Of a DNA stretch of 64,000 bases, positions 53,197-64,000 are shown piece by piece. The stretch is from Clostridia bacterium (GTDB lineage Bacteria; Bacillota; Clostridia; Christensenellales; Borkfalkiaceae). The DNA is taken from contig JAFTSN010000001.1 of assembly GCA_017467275.1 (NCBI GenBank), positions 1 through 64,000 on the forward strand, read 5' to 3'. Every line of letters starts with the position of its first letter. Position 1 is the first letter of the stretch. Below the pieces are notes generated by a model, which saw only the letters and a program-made list of their open reading frames with translations, was not told where the DNA came from and searched no databases. The position numbers and the translations under genes were made by a program.

Positions 53197-53270
53197 TGAG
53201 AACGTTCTCATAAATTCGCTAAAAAATACCCACGCGTGGGCTTCTAAAGAAAAATGTGATAACGTTATCA
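53197..53270 (-). promoter_or_regulatory. Three CG-centred palindromic operators in the leader of the D-arabinan operon
   Basis: Three perfect palindromes follow the promoter: TGATAACGTTATCA (53257-53270), CCCACGCGTGGG (53229-53240) and TGAGAACGTTCTCA (53197-53210). Their centres are 29 and 31 bases apart, close to three helical turns, so bound repressors would lie on one DNA face. The outer two share TGA-x-AACGTT-x-TCA, typical of LacI-family operators; the middle differs. The LacI gene at 40268-41269 is the likely binder of the outer sites. The outer sites miss the CcpA cre consensus at one position. Confidence 0.7.
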
Positions 53271-53286
53271 TATTTATTGTATTTTT

Positions 53287-53315
53287 ATTGTAGCATAATT
53301 TCTTATGCCTGTCAA
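53287..53315 (-). promoter_or_regulatory. Sigma-A promoter of the D-arabinan operon
   Basis: On the minus strand TTGACA (53310-53315) and TACAAT (53287-53292) are exactly 17 nt apart. The predicted start near 53280 puts the first palindrome at about +16. The 308-base region 53147-53454 contains this promoter, the operators and the terminator of the next operon; no gene was seen. Confidence 0.8.
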
Positions 53316-53383
53316 CTATTTTTTTGTAAATTTTTAATAAAAATTAATAACTAAATTTTATAGAATTTCATCCGATTAACCCA

Positions 53384-53424
53384 AAAAATAAGGGACACGC
53401 CCAAATAGGAGTATCCCTTGTTTT
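53384..53424 (-). terminator. Terminator of the beta-propeller/GH2 operon, related to the repeat hairpins
   Basis: Arms AAGGGACAC and GTATCCCTT (core 53392-53417), one mismatch, with TTATTTTTTGGG on the minus side and TTGTTTTTATC on the plus side. Arms and tail resemble the hairpin in the two 250-bp repeats (GGGATAC...GTATCCC with TTAT), and the flank toward 53455 shows weak further similarity. It ends the operon arriving from 64 kb. Confidence 0.7.
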
Positions 53425-53454
53425 TATCTAATATAAACTTCTCGTTGAATGCGC

Positions 53455-54825
53455 TTAATAAGGCCGCTTTTCGGGTGGACGGACGCCTGTTTTCACGTAT
53501 TTGAGCATTTCAATCTGTCCCATCACGCGGCAATCGCCCTTAATCTCCCAAACGATACCGTTATTGCATTTAAACTCAAGCGCAAAAGCTTTATCCTTGA
53601 GCATCCCGAGCGTGTTCCCGTTTTTCCAAGTCGGCGTCCAGAGTCCGTCGCCCGTGAACGGCACGCACTCCTCAAAGCTATAGCCCTCCATCGGCTCGTC
53701 TTTATCTGTGATGACCCGACAGACAATCTGACCATAAGGTACCTGCACGTTGATCTGCGCTTCACCGCCGTGCCAAAGAAGCGGGCGGGTGCACATATAT
53801 CCGTTGCCTGCATAGGCGCGCATACCGATAAATCTGCCTTTTTTCACGGAATAAAAGCCGAGCTTTGCGCCTTTTTCTTTGAATTTTCCGTGCTCAACGG
53901 GCGTTTGTGCAACAGACAGAATATAATCCTCGTCGCGCTCGTAAATACAGAAAGGAAGGATATACCCGCTTGCAGGATCGCCGCAGAACCCCGATTGAAT
54001 AAACGGCTCTCTTAAGCTACGCTGGAAATATTTCCCGTCGTGACTGTAAACAAGCTGCACCTCGAAACTGCCGCCCAAATATTTATGCATTTTCATGCCG
54101 TAGTTTTCATACGCCGTTTCATAGAGCGCCATCATTCCGACGTAGGTATCCCCCATTTTTTTTGCGGCAATCCCGTAGATCTCCGTCTGCGGGCGGTCGA
54201 TAGAATCGGGAACTTGCGTTAAAACGGGCTCGGAAAAATTCTCGAAATTCTTGGTGTCGATACGCATAACGTAACGTTCTCCCCAATAGGGACGCATCAA
54301 AAGAGACCAGCAATTTTCCTCCTCGTTCCAATAATGGGTTTGAATTCCCTCCGTGCCGCGTTTATGATAGCCCGTCGATTTATAACGAAAATGGATTCCG
54401 TCCTCGGAAACGTAGATCTTATCGGGACAATCGACTTTCGGATTATCAAAGTAACAGCCCATGAGGATATATTTTTCGCCCTCTTTGCCGTTCGGGAGAT
54501 ACACTGCGTCCATAAATTCCGTCATCTCCTTTAACGGAATGATCTCATTAGGGTATTTTTTGCCCTCAAACTCAATATCGTTTACAAGCGGCTTGAAATG
54601 AACACCGTCCTCACTCGTCGCCATGGACGTGCGGAACCCGCCGTTTTCGTCGATAGCAGCATAATACATGACGTAAGGCGCGAGCGGCGTGCCCTTTAAA
54701 ACAACGCCGTTGGAATGGCTGTGGTGTTCATTATATTCTCCCGCCTGTTCCGCTTTTCCGTAAATACGGCGAAAGCCCGTGTATTTCAAAAGACAGTTAT
54801 CGTCAAAAAAGTTGATTGTGTACAT
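53455..54825 (-). CDS. Beta-propeller glycosidase-like protein (GH32/43-like), cytoplasmic
   Basis: 456 residues, ATG behind GAGGT, no signal peptide. The N-terminal ~330 residues show repeating propeller-blade signatures (MATSEDGVHFKPL, IYVSEDGIHFRYKS, LVYSHDGKYFQRS), and the C-terminal ~110 residues form a beta-sandwich ending LEFKCNNGIVWEIKG. The two-domain layout resembles GH32/GH43-type furanosidase clans and related uncharacterised proteins, but I could not fix the catalytic triad, so the family is open. It is the last gene of the operon with GH2 and CE6-like proteins. A role on furanoside or galactoside fragments is inference. Confidence 0.6.
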   Translation of the reverse strand: MYTINFFDDNCLLKYTGFRRIYGKAEQAGEYNEHHSHSNGVVLKGTPLAPYVMYYAAIDENGGFRTSMATSEDGVHFKPLVNDIEFEGKKYPNEIIPLKEMTEFMDAVYLPNGKEGEKYILMGCYFDNPKVDCPDKIYVSEDGIHFRYKSTGYHKRGTEGIQTHYWNEEENCWSLLMRPYWGERYVMRIDTKNFENFSEPVLTQVPDSIDRPQTEIYGIAAKKMGDTYVGMMALYETAYENYGMKMHKYLGGSFEVQLVYSHDGKYFQRSLREPFIQSGFCGDPASGYILPFCIYERDEDYILSVAQTPVEHGKFKEKGAKLGFYSVKKGRFIGMRAYAGNGYMCTRPLLWHGGEAQINVQVPYGQIVCRVITDKDEPMEGYSFEECVPFTGDGLWTPTWKNGNTLGMLKDKAFALEFKCNNGIVWEIKGDCRVMGQIEMLKYVKTGVRPPEKRPY

Positions 54826-54863
54826 GATTTTACCTCGCTATTATTTTTTCTATAAGACTTTCC

Positions 54864-59888
<5,025 letters not shown>

Positions 59889-59899
59889 ATCCGTTCTCC

Positions 59900-61150
59900 T
59901 TATTTTTTCATGAGCAATTCCAAAGACCCTGATCCGCCCGCTTGCGCTTGGTAGGCATAGGCGGCGGGCTTTGGCGCTCCCTGCGTTAAGATAATCTTTT
60001 TGTCGTCGTTTTCGATATCGAGATAGTAGTCCTCCCACCGATCGTATTTGACGGGATCGGCAAACAGCCCGAAAGTTGCCATATGATAGCCTCGCGCCTC
60101 ATCCTCTCCGATCCAACCACGCTCGGCGGCGTCGTTGAACAATCGGAATATACACGCCGATTGAACGTAGGGCATACGCTTTTCGATCGTTTGATAGATC
60201 CTCGTGACGTAGCTCGCAACCTCCTCCTGCGTCTTTCGGCTGTCACTCCAACCAAACTCCGTCAAAAAAACCTTTTTGTCTTTTTTCTCGTTTCTCAAAA
60301 CGACGTCGTAGATCTCTTGATTCTTTTCGACGAAATAGTCCTCGTCGAATTTCCAAGTGTAGGGATGCCAAGCAAGACAATCAAAATAATCGTCGGGATC
60401 GAGAGACGGATATTCGTCGCTGAAAATATTATCGTAAACCGCTTGCAGAAATTCGGCGTTGGTGTATTCGCCAAGCCCTAATCCCTCGCTCTCCGTAATC
60501 CCGCCGAGGATCGTCTGCGCATTCCTGTTCGCCATGCGGATTGCCTGCGAAGCATAATACAGCTCCTCTGTGAATACGTCCGCCATTTGCTGGAAACTCA
60601 TTGGTGCCGTCTTATATACTCCGTCCTCGATATAGTAGTATTGGCGCTTATTGTTGGGTTCGTTGCCAATCTCCCAATAATCAATCTCGGGAAAGGCATC
60701 GACAAGAGTATACCACGTGGTCGAATAGTCGGAAATATACTCCCCAAAGCTCTCGTCTGTGCGGAGAGGCGCTTCGCTGCTCCCTGCCTGATAGTGATTG
60801 AACGAGCGTCCGTTCATACCGATCACGGCGATACCGTTCTCCTTAAGCGTCCTTAAAATGTTTCTCATTCTGATGACGTTTTCTTCGATGAGCTCAGTGG
60901 GTGAGGTCATAAAATCATTGGCGCGCATCCAAACCCGAGCGCTTTTCGCACCAAGGTTTTTGATAAGCTCCGCGATTTTTTCCTCGTCCTGCTCCTCGCC
61001 GTGTTGCATAACCTCTTCCCATGCGATATAGCAAACGCCGTATAAATGTTCCTGTTTCAAAAAAAGCTCTTTCTCTTTTTGATCGCTATTCAAATCACAC
61101 CCCGTGAAAAGTAGAAGCGCGGAAAGCGCACAGCACAACAACCGTTTCAT
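59900..61150 (-). CDS. Clan GH-A glycosidase lipoprotein (copy 2 of a tandem pair)
   Basis: 416 residues with lipobox LFTGC (Cys18). The catalytic motifs match copy 1: EIDYWEIGNEPNNKRQY and KVFLTEFGWSDSR. The gene lies 11 bases from its paralogue and five bases after the binding-protein gene. The tandem arrangement suggests duplication and possible divergence in linkage preference. Confidence 0.75.
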   Translation of the reverse strand: MKRLLCCALSALLLFTGCDLNSDQKEKELFLKQEHLYGVCYIAWEEVMQHGEEQDEEKIAELIKNLGAKSARVWMRANDFMTSPTELIEENVIRMRNILRTLKENGIAVIGMNGRSFNHYQAGSSEAPLRTDESFGEYISDYSTTWYTLVDAFPEIDYWEIGNEPNNKRQYYYIEDGVYKTAPMSFQQMADVFTEELYYASQAIRMANRNAQTILGGITESEGLGLGEYTNAEFLQAVYDNIFSDEYPSLDPDDYFDCLAWHPYTWKFDEDYFVEKNQEIYDVVLRNEKKDKKVFLTEFGWSDSRKTQEEVASYVTRIYQTIEKRMPYVQSACIFRLFNDAAERGWIGEDEARGYHMATFGLFADPVKYDRWEDYYLDIENDDKKIILTQGAPKPAAYAYQAQAGGSGSLELLMKK

Positions 61151-61155
61151 GCGTT

Positions 61156-62832
61156 TTATTCCCCAATGCCATTCGCTTGAGCCGTCTCTTTAATAATTCT
61201 GCAAATTGTCGAATAGTTAAACTTTTGGCAATCGGAAATCATGTCGTTCCAATCGGAGGTCAGATTTTTCTGTCCCAAAATGGCTTGTAAAAGATAGGTG
61301 GAGGAAAGATCCTGTATCTGCTTCATCTTCGTTGAAATAGACGCGGGATACGCCGTGAAATTGACAAGCTTACCCGTCTTTAACTTACGGTATTCCTGAC
61401 TCTTTTCAATCAAATCGGCATATTTAGGATAGCTGGAAGAAAAGTCTGTGATGCAGAGCACCTCGCCCGTCTCCTCATAGGTCTCCCAATCAATCACGCC
61501 GCCAAAGAGCGAGCCAATCTTATGAAGGCCGCTTAAAACCGTCGTGTTCTCAACGCTCTTGGTTGACTGCCAAAAGGAACTGCCCTCCCGATCCCTATTG
61601 GAAAGAATAGGAGAGATTTTCCCGTCTTTAAGTTCATAGTGCGTGCCCTCAATGCCATACATTTTAATCTTGGTCCCCTCGGGGGAATTGAGATATTCAA
61701 AGAAATCCAACGCCTTATGGGGATCGGCGCACGCTTTGGTAATTGCATAGCCGCCGTAGGTCGTACCCCAATTACTGAAGCCGCCTTCTCCTGCTACGCC
61801 CAGCTTTTTGCCTGTAATCGAGGAACTCTCACCCGTGCCCGTGGGAGGGGGACCAACGATTACCTTTCCCTCGCCGCGGTTTTGCTCGAACTGACCGACA
61901 ACCCACGTCATGTGCTCGCCGCCGTTGGTCATGATACAACCTACCTTACCCGTGTACCACTTATCTTCCCTATCTCTCGAGCCCGTGTTCGTGTTGAACT
62001 GCGGATCGATATAGCCCTTTTGATACATGGCGTTCATCCATGAGATATAATCCTTGATTCCATCGTTTGTATACATATAGGAAATTTCGCCGTTTGCGTC
62101 GAATTCCCAATCGGCAAAGATGCCGAACGCCGTGTAGAGAGGATTCACGTAGAAAGGCTCTGCGTTGGGAGAGATCCCCCAGGTCTGTCCCGATTTGGTG
62201 CCGTTTTCGTCCACAAACAAATCGTTTCCGCTGAATTTTTGCATCACGTATTCAAACTCTGCAAGCGTGACAGGCGCCTTGGCTTTCCCGTTTTCATCCA
62301 CAAAACCGATCTGCTCAAGCCAATCAGCGCGATAATAGATTGCCCAACCGGGCGCGCTTACATTGGGCACAAGATAATGCCCGTCAAAATACTTGATGTT
62401 TTTATACGTCGGGGAGTAAATAAGCTTTGTGAGATAAGGATAGCGTTCCTCGTTGCCAACTAGCAGCTCGTCGAGATTCCAAAGCAGATTATTTGTGTCG
62501 GGATCAGCCCAAGAATCAAAATTCCCGCTCGAATTTTTGGGGTCCGACCAAATAACGTCGGGAAAATCGCCCGTATTCATCATAGGCGCAAGTTTGGTGT
62601 AATAATCGGCGGAAGACGCGCCCTCGAATGCGAGCTTAACACCCGATTCCTCCTCGATTTTCTTAAAAACCGAATCCATATCAATCCCCTCATAATTCTG
62701 CCCTGTGTAGGTAAAAATACGCAGCGTTCCCGCTGGATTTTTCCGACCCGTCTTGTTTCCGCATGCCGTCGCACCGAACATGAGCATACCGCTAAATGCC
62801 AAGCTTGAAATTGTTTTGATGGTTTTATTCAT
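61156..62832 (-). CDS. Large extracellular sugar-binding lipoprotein (LplA/YtcQ-like)
   Basis: 558 residues with lipobox GATAC (Cys24). The longer size and the motif LAPMMNTGDFPDVIWSD fit the large solute-binding proteins that pair with LplB/LplC-type permeases, often for complex polysaccharide fragments. It starts 20 bases after a nucleoside hydrolase gene, beyond which the LplC-like permease gene lies. The ligand is unknown. Confidence 0.9.
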   Translation of the reverse strand: MNKTIKTISSLAFSGMLMFGATACGNKTGRKNPAGTLRIFTYTGQNYEGIDMDSVFKKIEEESGVKLAFEGASSADYYTKLAPMMNTGDFPDVIWSDPKNSSGNFDSWADPDTNNLLWNLDELLVGNEERYPYLTKLIYSPTYKNIKYFDGHYLVPNVSAPGWAIYYRADWLEQIGFVDENGKAKAPVTLAEFEYVMQKFSGNDLFVDENGTKSGQTWGISPNAEPFYVNPLYTAFGIFADWEFDANGEISYMYTNDGIKDYISWMNAMYQKGYIDPQFNTNTGSRDREDKWYTGKVGCIMTNGGEHMTWVVGQFEQNRGEGKVIVGPPPTGTGESSSITGKKLGVAGEGGFSNWGTTYGGYAITKACADPHKALDFFEYLNSPEGTKIKMYGIEGTHYELKDGKISPILSNRDREGSSFWQSTKSVENTTVLSGLHKIGSLFGGVIDWETYEETGEVLCITDFSSSYPKYADLIEKSQEYRKLKTGKLVNFTAYPASISTKMKQIQDLSSTYLLQAILGQKNLTSDWNDMISDCQKFNYSTICRIIKETAQANGIGE

Positions 62833-62852
62833 TCCGTTTTTGCCTCCTTTCG

Positions 62853-63782
62853 TTATCTATTGTTCCCATCCGAATTAATCAGACAGGTAATTTCAAAAAA
62901 TTGTTTTTTAAAGAGCAAAATATCCGCGCTCTCAGCGAATAAGATCTTTTTGCCTCCCTTTCGACGGTCGAAAACGTCCGCGTCCAATGTCATGCCCCGC
63001 GTCAGGGTGCCGCTCGTCTCCAAGAGTATCTTTCCCTCTTTCATAGAAAAGGCACTCGGGTTGACCTCGTAGTAAACGGTCAAAGGGTCGTGGAGCTCAA
63101 GGCGTACCGTTTCGGGACGATCCTTACGCCAAAGGGTATATAACTCTTTCAAATAGGCTCTTTCCTCATTATTGCAGTCCGTTTCGAGCACCCGCTTTTC
63201 CTCCGATTGGGACATGCGCGTCTGCACCGTGACGTCGTAGCCCACACAGACAAGAGGACATTCAGAGGAGAAAACGACGTTTGATGCTTCAAGATCGCAA
63301 ATGATATTCCATTCGCAATACTGACGGGAATAATCGCCGCCCATTAACAGCACCTTTCCGACCCCTTTCATAACCTCGGGAGCCCGCTTGATCGCCGTCG
63401 CGATATTAGTCAGTGGTCCGATCGCCATAATAACTAGCTCGTCTTTATACTTCGCCGCGCTTTCAATGAGAAAATCCACCGCAAGCGCACCGTCTTTATC
63501 CTGCTCGGCGGCATATTCGGGAAGATCCTCCGTCCATTGACAAAGCCGCTCGTTTGTTCGCAGTTTTCCGTTTAAGCCTTCACCCAACCCACAAAAAACG
63601 GGAATATCCGAACGATTAAAAAGTTTCAAAAGCTTTCTCGCAATCTGCGTGCGTTCCAAAACGTTTTTGAAAACGGTTGTTACCCCGATAATCTCCAACC
63701 CGTAATCGATCGCTTGTGCGATTGCAAATGCATCGTCGATATCGTCGCCGATATCGGTGTCGATAATATATTTTTTTGCCAT
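62853..63782 (-). CDS. Nucleoside hydrolase-family (IunH/RihA-like) protein
   Basis: 309 residues with the family's calcium-binding Asp cluster at the N-terminus (IIDTDIGDDIDDAFA) and later landmarks (MAIGPLTNIATAIKR, MGGDYSRQYCEWNIICDLEA, PLTVYYEV). Known members hydrolyse the N-glycosidic bond of ribonucleosides. It sits between permease and binding protein in a polysaccharide operon, so it may act on another furanoside or on a salvaged nucleoside; this cannot be decided from sequence. Cytoplasmic. Confidence 0.88.
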   Translation of the reverse strand: MAKKYIIDTDIGDDIDDAFAIAQAIDYGLEIIGVTTVFKNVLERTQIARKLLKLFNRSDIPVFCGLGEGLNGKLRTNERLCQWTEDLPEYAAEQDKDGALAVDFLIESAAKYKDELVIMAIGPLTNIATAIKRAPEVMKGVGKVLLMGGDYSRQYCEWNIICDLEASNVVFSSECPLVCVGYDVTVQTRMSQSEEKRVLETDCNNEERAYLKELYTLWRKDRPETVRLELHDPLTVYYEVNPSAFSMKEGKILLETSGTLTRGMTLDADVFDRRKGGKKILFAESADILLFKKQFFEITCLINSDGNNR

Positions 63783-63797
63783 AATCCGTACTCCTTA

Positions 63798-64000
63798 TTA
63801 TCCTTTCACCGAACCCGTCAGAACGCCCTTCGTGAAATATTTTGCCACAAACGGATACACAATGATGATCGGTAACGTTCCTATAACGACAGACGCCATT
63901 TTCACGCTTTCCGCCATGTTCATAATATCCGCGTCCACGCCGCCGCCCGTGTTACTCGCCGTGACAATCATCGAGCGCAAAACGTTTTGTATGAGGAGCT
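63798..64000 (-). CDS. CUT1 ABC transporter permease, LplC type (3' end only; runs off the window)
   Basis: Only the C-terminal 67 codons are inside the window. They show a last membrane helix (KMASVVIGTLPIIIVYPFV) and the ending YFTKGVLTGSVKG typical of LplC/YtcP-type permeases. The start lies beyond position 64000. It is the permease of the importer that uses the binding protein at 61156-62832. Confidence 0.85.
   Translation of the reverse strand, partial: LLIQNVLRSMIVTASNTGGGVDADIMNMAESVKMASVVIGTLPIIIVYPFVAKYFTKGVLTGSVKG

Noticed and set aside
53197..53270. CcpA cre sites at the D-arabinan promoter
   Set aside because: The outer palindromes miss the cre consensus at one conserved position and are fully symmetric, which fits a dedicated LacI-family operator better; CcpA binding is not excluded.

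Overview
The window looks like a glycan-foraging stretch of a Gram-positive, Clostridia-type (Bacillota) chromosome, probably from an uncultured gut lineage. The evidence is strong AGGAGG ribosome sites, sigma-A promoters with 17-nt spacers, lipoprotein sugar-binding proteins, paired CUT1 permeases without a dedicated ATPase, surface proteins anchored by a C-terminal helix plus a Lys/Arg tail, and no outer-membrane (SusC/SusD-like) genes. Species cannot be named from sequence alone. All genes but two are on the minus strand, so operons read from high to low coordinates. No tRNA, rRNA, CRISPR array or transposase gene was seen.

Layout from low to high coordinate. (1) 0.37-5.3 kb: a corrinoid methyl-transfer module (corrinoid protein, UroD-family methyltransferase, ferredoxin-ASKHA reactivator, DUF2284 protein, PocR/AraC regulator) with no MtxB-type substrate methyltransferase. 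(2) 5.5-10.8 kb: GntR/LacI-type regulator, GH92 alpha-mannosidase, D-lyxose/mannose isomerase and FGGY xylulokinase. (3) 10.8-22.0 kb: two LamG-like surface proteins, a CUT1 importer, an uncharacterised secreted protein and a GH42-like lipoprotein. (4) 22.1-24.7 kb: a third LamG-like protein followed by a 48-residue peptide gene; it shares an operator at identical spacing with operon 3. (5) 24.8-26.0 kb, plus strand: a second UroD-family protein. (6) 26.1-38.0 kb: CUT1 importer, GxGYxYP-like lipoprotein, two carbohydrate-binding surface proteins and a GH38 alpha-mannosidase, divergent from a GntR/LacI-type regulator at 38.2-39.2 kb. (7) 39.7-53.3 kb: the most interesting operon (below). (8) 53.5-64 kb, running off the window: importer, nucleoside hydrolase, two clan GH-A lipoproteins, GH2 beta-galactosidase, a CE6-like esterase and a beta-propeller protein.

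Operon 7 reads as a D-arabinan utilisation system: a CUT1 importer, a cytoplasmic GH172 (DUF2961) enzyme with both catalytic glutamates, two large binding proteins, a second small-peptide gene, a secreted and a cytoplasmic DUF4185/GH183 endo-D-arabinanase, a LacI repressor and a CBS-less arabinose-5-phosphate isomerase. Its promoter is followed by three palindromes about 30 bp apart. The predicted flow is outside cleavage, import, inside cleavage and entry into the pentose phosphate pathway as ribulose 5-phosphate; the kinase or isomerase that handles free D-arabinose is not in the window. Two alpha-mannosidase families nearby make lipoarabinomannan-like or actinobacterial wall glycans a reasonable candidate substrate; that is inference.

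A 250-bp direct repeat (120-368 and 39411-39660) sits at the 3' ends of operons 1 and 7 and brackets 39 kb. Two short peptide genes (22151-22297 and 46319-46450) each follow a secreted protein that lacks the C-terminal membrane anchor present in the other five surface proteins.
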